A stretch of DNA of 64,000 nt from CAYMKL01 sp964390805 (GTDB lineage: Bacteria; Chloroflexota; Anaerolineae; VGOG01): the NCBI GenBank assembly GCA_964390805.1, contig CAYMKL010000023.1:1-64000 (forward strand), given 5' to 3'. Numbering within the stretch: position 1 is the stretch's first letter; every line of letters begins with the position of its first letter. Positions 8,575 through 19,399 of this stretch are shown piece by piece. The notes beneath the pieces are model-generated. The model searched no databases and was not told the DNA's origin. It saw only the letters and a program-made list of their open reading frames with translations. The position numbers and the translations under genes were made by a program.

Positions 8575-9075
8575 GTGAGTGCTAAAGCCCAGGCAAGGAA
8601 GGACAAGATCATCACAGAGCTAGTCGAAACACGAAAGCAGATCCTCGACGCGGTGTCTTCACTGTCCCCGGAGAAACAGGACGAAGCCTTCCTGGGCGTT
8701 TGGTCGGTAAGAGACCTGATGGCCCACCTGGCGGGATGGGATTTCACCAATCTGGAAGCCGCCAAGGCCCTCCTCGCGGGCCAGCTTCCCGATTTCTACT
8801 CCCATTACGACCGCGATTGGAAGACCTACAACGCCCACCTGGTGGCAGAGTACAGAAGGGACGATTCCGCCCAGCTTATCGCGTCGGTGGAGGACTCCCT
8901 GCAACAGCTCGTAGCTTTCCTGGAGACTGTTCCCGCCGAGGAGTTTGACAAAGACAGAGGCGTGCGCTACAAGCGTTACAAAGTCACCATCGCCCGTCTC
9001 CTTCAGGCGGACACCAAGGACGGGAAAGCCCATCACAAGCAAATCGAGGAATTCAGACAACGGCAGGAGGAATGA
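8575..9075 (+). CDS. DinB/ClbS-like four-helix protein
   Basis: 166 residues, GTG start at 8575 after GGAAG. WSVRDLMAHLAGWD near residue 42 and HHKQIEEF near the end are the typical helix-1 and helix-4 segments of the DinB/DfsB superfamily. These His-containing segments normally bind a metal. Related proteins act as cyclopropane hydrolases or thiol transferases. Only 6 nt separate it from a second DinB-family gene. Confidence 0.75.
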   Translation: MSAKAQARKDKIITELVETRKQILDAVSSLSPEKQDEAFLGVWSVRDLMAHLAGWDFTNLEAAKALLAGQLPDFYSHYDRDWKTYNAHLVAEYRRDDSAQLIASVEDSLQQLVAFLETVPAEEFDKDRGVRYKRYKVTIARLLQADTKDGKAHHKQIEEFRQRQEE

Positions 9076-9081
9076 TCGCCT

Positions 9082-9588
9082 ATGACAGAACAAACCCGTG
9101 ACCCAGATGCAATCATCGCCCAGTACGCTAGCGGACCAGCGCAACTGGAAGCTGCCATTGAGGGCCTCACTGAGGAGGAGCTTAATCTCGCCCAGTCTGC
9201 TGATACCTGGACCATTCGACAGATTGCTCACCACGTTGTGGATGGCGACGACATCTGGAAGATTGCCATCAAAGCTGCCCTGGGCAACAGCAGCGGCACG
9301 TTCAGCTTGCAGTGGTACTGGGATAGACCGCAGGATGAGTGGGTGGAGAGTTGGGACTATGGGGGGCGAGACATCGAGCCATCATTGGCCCTCTTTCGCG
9401 CCAATCGTCGCCACATTCTCCAACTGTTGAGTCAGATACCCGACGCCTGGGAGCGGCACCTTGCCATTAAGTCGCCTGAGGGTCAAGAAGTGCAGCTCAC
9501 CGTTGGCTACATCGTTGAGATGCAAGCAGGTCACGTACTGGACCACATCAATGATATTCGCATGATCAGACAGGCTCACGATCTCTGA
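9082..9588 (+). CDS. DinB-family protein
   Basis: 168 residues with WTIRQIAHHVVDGD near residue 45 and HVLDHINDIRMI near the C-terminus, giving the three-His metal site expected of DinB-type putative metalloenzymes. It is diverged from the preceding DinB-like protein, so the pair is a tandem of superfamily members and not a fresh duplication. Possibly a thiol- or epoxide-directed detoxification enzyme; this is inference from the superfamily. Confidence 0.78.
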   Translation: MTEQTRDPDAIIAQYASGPAQLEAAIEGLTEEELNLAQSADTWTIRQIAHHVVDGDDIWKIAIKAALGNSSGTFSLQWYWDRPQDEWVESWDYGGRDIEPSLALFRANRRHILQLLSQIPDAWERHLAIKSPEGQEVQLTVGYIVEMQAGHVLDHINDIRMIRQAHDL

Positions 9589-9656
9589 AATCCTGTGCTT
9601 GGGAGTGAGCGTTAAGACTCCCGCACATCAAATCGGCGTAAAAGGAGGCCATGTTG

Positions 9657-10316
9657 ATGAACCAGGAATCACCTGGTAAACAACGCGAGTGCATTTTGGG
9701 ACAAACTGTGAGTCTGAGGTATCTGCTTTTTCTACCGCGAGACTACGGTGCTGATCCGGACAAAGAATGGCCCCTGATTCTGTTCCTCCACGGGATGGGC
9801 GAACGGGGCGATGACCTGGATCTGGTGAGGATTCACGGAATACCCAAGATCGTCGAGCGGCAGCCCGACTTCCCATTTGTCGCCGTCTCTCCACAGTGTC
9901 CCGGCGAAACGACGTGGCGGGATCATCACCTGATACTGAAGGGGCTGCTGGACGCGATAGTGGCAAACTACGCAGTAGACACGGCCCGCATCTACCTGAC
10001 GGGGCTCAGCATGGGGGGATACGGCACGTGGAGCACGGCGATGACCTATCCAAAGCTGTTCGCAGCCATCGCCCCCATTTGTGGTGGTGGCTTCACTGAG
10101 TTCGTCTCCGAGCTCAAGGAGGTGCCTGTCTGGGCCTTTCACGGTGCGGAGGACGAGGTGGTCAAGCTCGAAATGGGCCAGCGCATGGTAGACGCCTTGC
10201 GGGCCTGCGGCGGCAACGTGCGCTTCACCGTTTACCCTGGTGTTGGCCATGATTCCTGGACAGAGACTTACGACAACCCTGAGCTTTACGAGTGGTTTCT
10301 TGAGCACAGGAGATAA
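9657..10316 (+). CDS. Alpha/beta hydrolase, phospholipase/carboxylesterase type
   Basis: 219 residues from ATG 9657, favoured over ATG 9651 because AGGAGG is then 8 nt away. The oxyanion strand LILFLHGMGERGDD, the nucleophile elbow GLSMGGYGTW, the acid region FHGAEDEVV and the catalytic His in GVGHDSW are all present. No signal peptide is seen, so it is probably cytoplasmic. It resembles the esterase group found with poly(3-hydroxybutyrate) depolymerase-like enzymes. A lipoprotein gene follows after 2 nt. Confidence 0.82.
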   Translation: MNQESPGKQRECILGQTVSLRYLLFLPRDYGADPDKEWPLILFLHGMGERGDDLDLVRIHGIPKIVERQPDFPFVAVSPQCPGETTWRDHHLILKGLLDAIVANYAVDTARIYLTGLSMGGYGTWSTAMTYPKLFAAIAPICGGGFTEFVSELKEVPVWAFHGAEDEVVKLEMGQRMVDALRACGGNVRFTVYPGVGHDSWTETYDNPELYEWFLEHRR

Positions 10317-10318
10317 GC

Positions 10319-11386
10319 ATGGATAAGTTGTTACAGAAGATCATCAGTCTAGTCTTGACCCTGGGGCTCCTGGCTGGGTGCAGTACCCCTGCGGCTACGC
10401 CTACACCCGTCCCACCAACAGCCACCTCAACCTCAACCGCCGTCCCAACACCTACCAGCCGCGCCGACGGCCTGTCGCACGAAGAAGCCGCGACCCTCAG
10501 CAGCCTGGAGCAGGTGGACGACTACCCTCTCTACACCGTGCGCTACTACGGCGCATACGATCAGAGGGCGTCCTCCGCTGAGACAGCCGCGTCGCCCTTG
10601 TGGGCCTGCTCGCTCTTCGCGGCTATGGGTGATGCGGAACACAAGCTCTATGGCCGCAACTTCGACTGGGAATACAGCCCGGCCGTGCTCCTGTTCACCG
10701 ACCCGCCGGATGGCTACGCTTCGGTTTCGATGGTGGACATTGCCTACTTTGGGTTCGAGGGAGCCAAGGCGGGCACAGTGACCGACCTACCTCTCATTGA
10801 GCGTCGGGCGCTTCTACACACCCCGCTTTGGCCGTTCGACGGCATGAACGAGCATGGTTTGGCCGTTGGCATGGCGGCCGTGCCGTCGGGGGATATGCGA
10901 CCTGATCCCAACAAAGAAACCATGGGCTCGTTGGGGGTGATTCGCGAGATGCTCGATCACGCCAGCAACGCAGAAGAGGCCCTCGCCATCATACAGAGCT
11001 ACAACATTGATTTTGAGGGCGGCCCGCCTCTCCATTACCTGATCGCCGACTCGTCAGGCCACTCGCTCCTAGTGGAGTTCTATCAGGGGGAGATGGTTGT
11101 CATCCCCAATGAGACACCCTGGCATCTGGCAACCAATTTCCTGCGCGCCTCGGCCGGCGAATCTGCAGAAGGGGAATGCTGGCGGTACGACAAGATCAGC
11201 CAGCGACTCACAGAGGCTGGAGGTCGGCTTACCGTGCATGATGCCATGGATCTCCTGGCCGGAGTATCCCAAGAGGGCACCCAATGGTCGGTCGTTTACG
11301 GGATGAGCACCGGCGATGTGAACGTGACCATGGGGCGGCAGTACGATACCCTGCACACCTTCCCCCTGAGCTTGGCGAGTAAGTAG
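10319..11386 (+). CDS. Lipoprotein with C45/choloylglycine hydrolase-type (NTN) domain
   Basis: 355 residues. The signal peptide ends in lipobox LLAGC (Cys near 21), followed by a TPTP linker. The domain starts around residue 60, with WACSLFAAMG (putative nucleophilic Cys near 96) and the family's YGRNFDWEY and GMNEHGLAVGMA segments. Cys-type NTN hydrolases need N-terminal exposure or processing of the Cys; here it is internal and preceded by an extension, as in other C45-like lipoproteins. Probably an extracellular amide hydrolase. Its TAG stop lies inside the target duplication of the next element. Confidence 0.75.
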   Translation: MDKLLQKIISLVLTLGLLAGCSTPAATPTPVPPTATSTSTAVPTPTSRADGLSHEEAATLSSLEQVDDYPLYTVRYYGAYDQRASSAETAASPLWACSLFAAMGDAEHKLYGRNFDWEYSPAVLLFTDPPDGYASVSMVDIAYFGFEGAKAGTVTDLPLIERRALLHTPLWPFDGMNEHGLAVGMAAVPSGDMRPDPNKETMGSLGVIREMLDHASNAEEALAIIQSYNIDFEGGPPLHYLIADSSGHSLLVEFYQGEMVVIPNETPWHLATNFLRASAGESAEGECWRYDKISQRLTEAGGRLTVHDAMDLLAGVSQEGTQWSVVYGMSTGDVNVTMGRQYDTLHTFPLSLASK

Positions 11387-11391
11387 CGATC

Positions 11392-11539
11392 CAATGTCAT
11401 TAAGTTAAGGTTAAGACCTGACAGGTTTCCGAAGGTGTCGTTTTCAGCTAGATTCGACCTGAACCTGGATGCATTTACGCCGAAAAGTTGCTTATGAAAC
11501 CTGTCAGGTCTGGTACGGATACTTATATAAATGACATTG
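11392..11539. mobile_element. MITE-like element, family A-related (148 bp) with 10-bp target duplication
   Basis: Terminal repeats CAATGTCATT and AATGACATTG are perfect inverses; internally AGACCTGACAGGTTTC and GAAACCTGTCAGGTCT are perfect inverses too. AGTAGCGATC occurs immediately outside both ends (11382-11391 and 11540-11549), which is the expected target-site duplication. The end sequence CAATGT and the inner AGACCT recall the element at 7546. Confidence 0.8.
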
Positions 11540-11584
11540 AGTAGCGATCCATTATCACAGTCGAAAAGAAGGAGGCACGTCACG

Positions 11585-12763
11585 ATGAAAAGAGTCACCA
11601 TCCTTACCCTCGTAATGAGCCTGCTCGTCGCCGCCACGGTGGGGTGTGGCGGCAGGGAGGCCCCCGCTGCCACGCCTGATACCCAGGCTACGGTCAAGGC
11701 GGCCATTGCCGGCACCAGCACGGCCCAGGCTGGCACGCAGGCGACGATTGACGCTGCTGTCCAGGCCACCACCGCAGCCCAGACAAGCACGCAGGTCACA
11801 GCCGACGCCGCTGCCCAGGGCACCAGCGAGGCTCAAGCGAGCGTCCAGGCGACGACCGACGCCGCGGTTCAGGCCACCGTTGTGGCCGAGACAAACGTCC
11901 AGGCGACGGTTGACGCCGCAGTTCAGGCCACCGTCGCTGCCGCCCCCACCTCTACCCCCTCGGCGGCATACGTGACCATGACCGAGGAGGAGCTGGCGGC
12001 CCTCATTGACCAGGCTGTCGCCGAAGCCACCGCCGCCGCGCAAGCCTCCTCAGCCACTACGACGCAGGCCACCGCCGATGACGCGGTCACGCAAGAAGAA
12101 GTGATCAAGGTGGCGGTCTCCCTGGCGGAGGCAGAGGAAGCCATTGCCTACGCTGAGGATCTGATCGCTGCTTATTATGATCTATATGGGGACTTAGCTA
12201 CTGAAACCCTTGCCACCCTACAGGCCATCGAACAGGATTTAGCCATGATGGCCGAGAACATGGCCGCCATCAACGCCACACTCCAGGAGATCAACACAAC
12301 CCTCCAGCAAGGGCTGGCCCTGGCCGAGGAGACCATCGCCCAACTGGAGACCGCCGCCCAGACCGCCAGCGCCAAAGCAACGGAGGCCCAGATGCAGGCC
12401 CAGAGCCTGGTCCAAGATCTGCAGGCCGAACTGGAAAGCCGGGCCGCAACCGCCCTGTCTGTCCAGCCCAATAACATCGCCGCTGACCGCAAGGCTGCTA
12501 TCCAGAGCGCGTTCGATTACCTTGACGCTGTGCGCCAGTCCCTGGGTGACAACAAAATCTCACCGACCGAGCTGGCCAACATCGCTCAGTTGGGGGCCAA
12601 CGCCAGCGCCAGCCTGGACGCTCAAGGAGGCCCTCAACTTCAGCAGGTGTCCGGTTCAGTCAACGACATCACGGCGCAGCTCGCGCGCGGCCAGGTGCCT
12701 CAGGCCCAGGCCAACGTGGGCAACCTGGAGGCGTCCCTGGGAACCAGGCCATCCAGGCCGTAA
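11585..12763 (+). CDS. Ala/Thr-rich repeat lipoprotein
   Basis: 392 residues from ATG 11585 (AAGGAGG upstream). The signal peptide ends at ATVGC. Residues from about 33 consist of five 18-residue repeats, for example TQATIDAAVQATTAAQTS and VQATVDAAVQATVAAAPT, then a TSTP linker and a long helical, Gln/Ala-rich coiled-coil stretch (about 190-290). The whole looks like a surface stalk or cell-wall spacer. No enzymatic motif. The gene may once have been in a unit with the C45 lipoprotein, from which the MITE now separates it. Confidence 0.75.
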   Translation: MKRVTILTLVMSLLVAATVGCGGREAPAATPDTQATVKAAIAGTSTAQAGTQATIDAAVQATTAAQTSTQVTADAAAQGTSEAQASVQATTDAAVQATVVAETNVQATVDAAVQATVAAAPTSTPSAAYVTMTEEELAALIDQAVAEATAAAQASSATTTQATADDAVTQEEVIKVAVSLAEAEEAIAYAEDLIAAYYDLYGDLATETLATLQAIEQDLAMMAENMAAINATLQEINTTLQQGLALAEETIAQLETAAQTASAKATEAQMQAQSLVQDLQAELESRAATALSVQPNNIAADRKAAIQSAFDYLDAVRQSLGDNKISPTELANIAQLGANASASLDAQGGPQLQQVSGSVNDITAQLARGQVPQAQANVGNLEASLGTRPSRP

Positions 12764-12786
12764 TCTTGCTAGTTTAGGAGGAACCC

Positions 12787-13740
12787 ATGCATCAACCAAC
12801 CTTTCGCGATGTCTTGAAAGCCAAAGCCGTCATCGCCAGCTATCTGTCTCGCACGCCGTTGTACCGCTACTCGTCTCTGTGCCAACTGCTGGGCTGCGAG
12901 GTCTACGTCAAGCACGAGAACCATCAGCCGGTGGGGGCCTTCAAGGTGCGCGGTGGCATCAACCTGATGTCACAGCTCTCTGACGATGAGCGACGACGGG
13001 GCGTCATCGCCGCCTCTACCGGCAACCATGGGCAGTCGGTGGCTTACGCGGCCCGGCTCTTCGGAGTGGAGGCTACCATCGTCGTGCCGGAGGGGGCCAA
13101 CCCGGGCAAGGTGGAGGCCATGCGTGGCCTGGGGGCGCACGTCGTATTCCACGGGCGGGACTTCGACCAGGCCCGCCAGCACTGCGAGGCACTGGCTGCC
13201 GAACGAGGGTATCGTTACATCCACTCCGGCGACGAGCCCTTGCTCATCGCGGGGGTGGCTACAGTGACCCTGGAGGTGCTGGAGGATCAGCCAGACACTG
13301 AGATCATCATCGTGCCCATCGGCGGGGGCAGCGGGGCGGCGGGAGCCTGCATCGCGGCCAAGGCCATCAATCCGGCCATTCAGGTCGTCGGCGTGCAGTC
13401 GGAGCAGGCCCCAGCGGCCTATCGCTCGTGGAAGGAGCGGCGGTTGGTGGAGGACAAAATGGAGACAGCAGCCGAGGGCCTGGCCACCCGCACCGCCTTC
13501 GCCCTGCCGCAGAGCATCCTCTGGGACCTGCTGGATGACTTCGTCCTGGTGAGCGAAGCGGAGATCTACCGGGCCATCGTTCTCTATCTGGAGAAGACCC
13601 ACAACCTGGCCGAGGGAGCCGGGGCCGCGCCTCTGGCAGCAGCCATGAAGATGCAGGAACGTTTGCAGGATCGCAAGGTGGCCTTGGTGCTCAGCGGAGG
13701 GAACCTGAGCCTGGCGCAACTGAGGGTGGCTTTATCTTAG
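12787..13740 (+). CDS. Threonine/serine dehydratase-like PLP enzyme
   Basis: 317 residues of fold-type II PLP enzymes. The Schiff-base Lys lies in VGAFKVRGG near residue 52, the substrate loop is ASTGNHGQS, and the phosphate-binding glycine loop is IGGGSGAAG near residue 180. There is no C-terminal ACT or regulatory domain, as in the catabolic TdcB-type and serine racemase-like members. Likely deaminates threonine or serine to the 2-oxoacid. The gene has a GGAGG site and is 13 nt from the methyltransferase gene. Confidence 0.85.
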   Translation: MHQPTFRDVLKAKAVIASYLSRTPLYRYSSLCQLLGCEVYVKHENHQPVGAFKVRGGINLMSQLSDDERRRGVIAASTGNHGQSVAYAARLFGVEATIVVPEGANPGKVEAMRGLGAHVVFHGRDFDQARQHCEALAAERGYRYIHSGDEPLLIAGVATVTLEVLEDQPDTEIIIVPIGGGSGAAGACIAAKAINPAIQVVGVQSEQAPAAYRSWKERRLVEDKMETAAEGLATRTAFALPQSILWDLLDDFVLVSEAEIYRAIVLYLEKTHNLAEGAGAAPLAAAMKMQERLQDRKVALVLSGGNLSLAQLRVALS

Positions 13741-13753
13741 TGGAGGTCATGCC

Positions 13754-14950
13754 ATGCCTACCTGCCGCTACTGCCGCGAATTTCATCACCACGACCCGGC
13801 CTATCCACGGCGCCGCGCCCGCCACAATCTGGATGCTGAGTACCCCCGCTGCCATCGCCATTGGCGCTATGTCTGCGACCTCTGCGGCCAGCCATCTCAC
13901 TTCAACGGCCTGACCTGGTGCCAGGAGGCTGGCCAGTTCACCTGCCTGCACTGCGCCAGCGGCTATCGCCAGGTCAACGAGCCTTTCTTGGACTGGGACT
14001 ACTATTGGGACATCGCCTGCCCCCATTGTGGCGCCAGTCACCCGGCCCTGGATCGCCTGGAGTACGAGGGCCGCCATCCCTGGCAGGTACTCCGTGGTGC
14101 CGAACGGCGACGCCTGGGCCTGAGCCAGGAAACCGACTTCGGGGGCGTCTTCTGGTCCGAGCACTTCCCCGACGATGAGCATCCTCCCGACGACGAAGCC
14201 ATCGCCGCTCAGTGGAGCGTCATGGCTGCGAACTGGGATGCCCGCTATGGTGAGGAGGGCGATACGTCGCGGGTGCATCTCCTCAACTCCGCGCTTCTGG
14301 GAATCCTGGGCGACGTGGCGGGCAAACGCGTCCTCGACGCCGGCTGCGGCAACGGCTACCTGTGCCGCATGTTGGCCCGGCGAGGGGCGAAGATGGTCGG
14401 GGTGGACCTGGCCCCCGGCTGGATCGCGATGGCTCGTAGCCGGGAGCCAGAGCTAGGCATCGAATATCATGCAGCAAGTATCGCTCTTATGCCCTTCCTG
14501 GCCGATGGCTCCTTCGAGGCGGTGGTCTCCGTCTGCGTCCTGATGGATACCCGGGACTATCAGGCGGCCCTGGGTGAGATGTGCCGGGTGCTGGTGCCCG
14601 GAGGCATCGTAGCCACAGCCATCATGCACCCCTGTTTCACCTCACCACCCGGCTATGGTTGGGAACGCCATCCCGTGGACAGCACCCGTCCGGAGGATCG
14701 CTGGTACTGGCGGGTGAATAGCTATCTCCAATGCACCTGGGAGACCTGGCGTTGGGATCCGGTGGGCACGGCTACCGGTTTCCACCGCCCACTGTCGGAC
14801 TACATGCAGACGCTCCTGGGACTGGGTTTTCGGCTGACGCATTTCATCGAGCCGTGCCCGTCGCCAGAGCTGGTAGCTGCCGATCCTGCCGCCTGGGTGC
14901 CCGATACCCGCATCCCGCTCTTCCTGGTTATTGGAGCGAGCAAGGAGTAG
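13754..14950 (+). CDS. SAM-dependent methyltransferase with N-terminal zinc-ribbon region
   Basis: 398 residues. The first 100 or so hold a series of CxxC pairs (CRYC, CDLC, CLHC, CPHC) with His residues between them, which suggests two or more zinc ribbons. The class I methyltransferase core begins near residue 155; motif I is LDAGCGNGY near 194 and the acidic strand-2 end is VGVDL. The C-terminal region (HPVDSTRPEDRWYW) is typical of small-molecule or lipid methyltransferases. The ribbon module may bind nucleic acid or a protein partner. Substrate unknown. Confidence 0.8.
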   Translation: MPTCRYCREFHHHDPAYPRRRARHNLDAEYPRCHRHWRYVCDLCGQPSHFNGLTWCQEAGQFTCLHCASGYRQVNEPFLDWDYYWDIACPHCGASHPALDRLEYEGRHPWQVLRGAERRRLGLSQETDFGGVFWSEHFPDDEHPPDDEAIAAQWSVMAANWDARYGEEGDTSRVHLLNSALLGILGDVAGKRVLDAGCGNGYLCRMLARRGAKMVGVDLAPGWIAMARSREPELGIEYHAASIALMPFLADGSFEAVVSVCVLMDTRDYQAALGEMCRVLVPGGIVATAIMHPCFTSPPGYGWERHPVDSTRPEDRWYWRVNSYLQCTWETWRWDPVGTATGFHRPLSDYMQTLLGLGFRLTHFIEPCPSPELVAADPAAWVPDTRIPLFLVIGASKE

Positions 14951-15116
14951 TTTCTTGGAGATACATGTTTTGAGATATGACCGATCTATTCAGTCCTTTC
15001 TGCAAAATAGGGCAAGTGTCGGGGGTACTCCGACGGTCTAGGGAGCGGAACAGTTGTAAGCGGTTGCTCGAGAAGTGTAGCGACTGCATGTGGCGTAGCA
15101 AAAGGAAGACGATTCA

Positions 15117-17435
15117 ATGGTCCATCGAGCATTCATAGAGCACTTGGCCCGCGGCGAACGCCTCCGAAGGGAAGGGATGCTAGCTGAGGCTACTGAGGAA
15201 TTCTTGGCTGCTGTGCGGCTACGCCCTGACCATGCCGGCGCGCTTTTTGAGTTGGGGCGTCTCTACTTCAAGCAATGGCGCGACGAGGAGGCTAAGTTTT
15301 ACTTGTCACTGGTTGTTAAGAAGACACCTAATCACTTGGAGGCGCACCGACTTCTGGGTATTACTTGCTTCCAGTTGGAAGACTGGCGGGGAGCGGAAAA
15401 GTATCTAGGGAGGGCTACCAGGCTTTCACAGGAGGAAGTTCCTGAAATCTGGGCCTTGTTAGCGATGGTCTCTTGGCAGCAAGGAAAACTGAACCAAGCA
15501 TATGGTCGTTGTGAAAAGGCGTTGGAATTGGATACCACCTCTGCACTACCTTATATCGTAAAGGGTCTGGTCCTGGCTGAAATAGAAGATGTCCAGGCAG
15601 CTAAAGTAGCCATAAGTGAGGCAGTGGATTGTGAGCCGGATACGTGGTATCCACACTATTTGTTGGGACAATGGTATGCGGCCACCGGTGATGTCAAAGC
15701 AGCCCGATCCGAATATTTGCTGGCTGCGCAGTGTGCCGACTTTCCCCCCGCTGTGGTCTATGAGGCACTACTTGCTGTAACTGGCGAGCCCCAAGAACAG
15801 ATGCTTTGTCTCGAGCAAATTGTGGCGAACCGGCCAACTGATGTCGCATCAAGGAAAAAGCTTATTAGGTTGTATCTGACGGCGCACCGGCTCAATGCTG
15901 TACCAGACGAACTCCAGGCGCTAAATAGCATACTGGAAGGGCAAGAGGACGGAGAAACCCTGCTGTTGCGTGGCGACTACTACGCATTGCAAGGACAATT
16001 GGAATCGGCCCTTGGGGCCTATCATGAAGCTGCTTCTCTAATGCCTAAACATCCTGATCCGTTCTACCGCCTTGGTGAAGTACTATCGCTCTTGGAAAAG
16101 GATGAGGAGGCCATTGGTTGTTTACGGGAAGCTATCAGGCTGCGGCGTTGGGATGACACGGATTACACATACAAACCCATTTTCCAGTCAGAAAGGGTCG
16201 AGGAGAATAGAGACAGGGCTCGTGGTGATGGGATTGGACCTTTCGACTTGTTGTGGGCGATGATCTATGCTCTGATCTACAGTGCCTGGAAATGGTTGCA
16301 AGGTAGGATTTCTTCCCTCAAGATCGATAGTGTTCACCGGTTCATCAAGGCCCGGATTATCTTCCATCCCAGAATCAGACAGTGGCTTGTTATTGTAACT
16401 CTGTTCTGTCTACCACTGGCTCTGTTCGATGTACTGGCATTCAGACTTCTCTTCGGTAGGGTTTCGATCATTGTATACATCTTTCTGGTGTTGCTGACAA
16501 CGTGTGTCTTAAGCCAGTTGCCTGTGAAGCCAACCTGGCGCAACATACTGCGGCTGGTTCTAGCTTCGATACCTGGCTGGCTAGGCATCCTTGGCCTGTT
16601 TGCAGTGCCGGTCTGGTCCTTCTGGAATTCATTGGGGATGCCCGTCCAGTTGCCGAGCACAATCACGGACTGGAGCTTTCTCGCAATGATGGCATACATC
16701 TTCTTCATCTTTTCACTTGGACTAACTGCTACGGTCTGGATCAACTACATGCTGTTGAAGAAGCTAACGGGGATTAAGACGTTCCGCGAACTGCTAAAAG
16801 TCCCTTGGCTCGAATACAGACGGCTCAGACACAAGTTTGTCAGAGAATGGGGTTTTAGTGGTCTTTATTTCGACTGCTTGCTACCTTTGCTAACTGCCTC
16901 ATTGCTGACCGCTTTAGCTGAGACAGTCGACCAGCTATGGTGGTTGGCTTATCCGAGTTGGGCCTTGAACTTTTTCATTTTCATGGTCCTGAATCTTGTT
17001 TTTATTGATTATGCATTTTCGCCAAGGCCAATCAAACGTATCAAACTCGATAAGCTAAAGGGGGTGTTGGGTCTAAGGCCGGGGTCTTCGTTCTACTTGC
17101 CACTTGCTCTCTTGATAACAGCCGCTTTGTTTTGGGCTTACTGGACAAACTATTCTCTTGTGCTAACCAACTCTGACATTGTTAATCCAGGGAGTTTCAT
17201 CTCGCTTGACCAACAAAGTCCCGACGATCTTGGGGGATGGCATTACATCACGTTCAGGTTAATGATCAGTGGCGAATTTGACATGATACCACAAGACCCC
17301 TATGCCGAGTTCGTGATTATGGCAATCTCAATGTCCGAGTTTGCATTCCTGGGGTTGTTCTTTACTCAGATCATTGGGACGCTAAGAGTATACGGAAAGA
17401 CAAAGGAAAACGAAAGAGGTTCAGGGAACGAGTAG
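15117..17435 (+). CDS. TPR protein with C-terminal multi-pass membrane domain
   Basis: 772 residues. The first 340 or so carry tandem TPR motifs (for example ALFELGRLYFKQWRDEEAKF and PFYRLGEVLSLLEKDEEAIG). The second half has about six hydrophobic segments between residues 420 and 765, arranged like a YIP1-type membrane domain. Codons and GC are lower than in flanking genes, which may point to transfer. It probably acts as a membrane-anchored scaffold. Start ATG has AAGGAAG ahead. The 209 bases that follow hold nothing recognisable. Confidence 0.75.
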   Translation: MVHRAFIEHLARGERLRREGMLAEATEEFLAAVRLRPDHAGALFELGRLYFKQWRDEEAKFYLSLVVKKTPNHLEAHRLLGITCFQLEDWRGAEKYLGRATRLSQEEVPEIWALLAMVSWQQGKLNQAYGRCEKALELDTTSALPYIVKGLVLAEIEDVQAAKVAISEAVDCEPDTWYPHYLLGQWYAATGDVKAARSEYLLAAQCADFPPAVVYEALLAVTGEPQEQMLCLEQIVANRPTDVASRKKLIRLYLTAHRLNAVPDELQALNSILEGQEDGETLLLRGDYYALQGQLESALGAYHEAASLMPKHPDPFYRLGEVLSLLEKDEEAIGCLREAIRLRRWDDTDYTYKPIFQSERVEENRDRARGDGIGPFDLLWAMIYALIYSAWKWLQGRISSLKIDSVHRFIKARIIFHPRIRQWLVIVTLFCLPLALFDVLAFRLLFGRVSIIVYIFLVLLTTCVLSQLPVKPTWRNILRLVLASIPGWLGILGLFAVPVWSFWNSLGMPVQLPSTITDWSFLAMMAYIFFIFSLGLTATVWINYMLLKKLTGIKTFRELLKVPWLEYRRLRHKFVREWGFSGLYFDCLLPLLTASLLTALAETVDQLWWLAYPSWALNFFIFMVLNLVFIDYAFSPRPIKRIKLDKLKGVLGLRPGSSFYLPLALLITAALFWAYWTNYSLVLTNSDIVNPGSFISLDQQSPDDLGGWHYITFRLMISGEFDMIPQDPYAEFVIMAISMSEFAFLGLFFTQIIGTLRVYGKTKENERGSGNE

Positions 17436-17644
17436 AAACCTTGAATGCAAGTCGAATACGACGAGCCAACCGTCTGTTTTCCAGCCACCCCGCGCACGAG
17501 AATCCCTCCACAACGCCATGCGGCACACTTGCCAACATTACTGCACTGCGCCGACAACTGCGGAAGCGGAACTGAGATAAGCCGGGGCAGGCCACCCTGG
17601 TGCGGGCGTTTTGAGAGAGTAGTGAGAGTCGAGAAAGTGACCCA

Positions 17645-19398
<1,754 letters not shown>

Positions 19399-19399
<1 letters not shown>

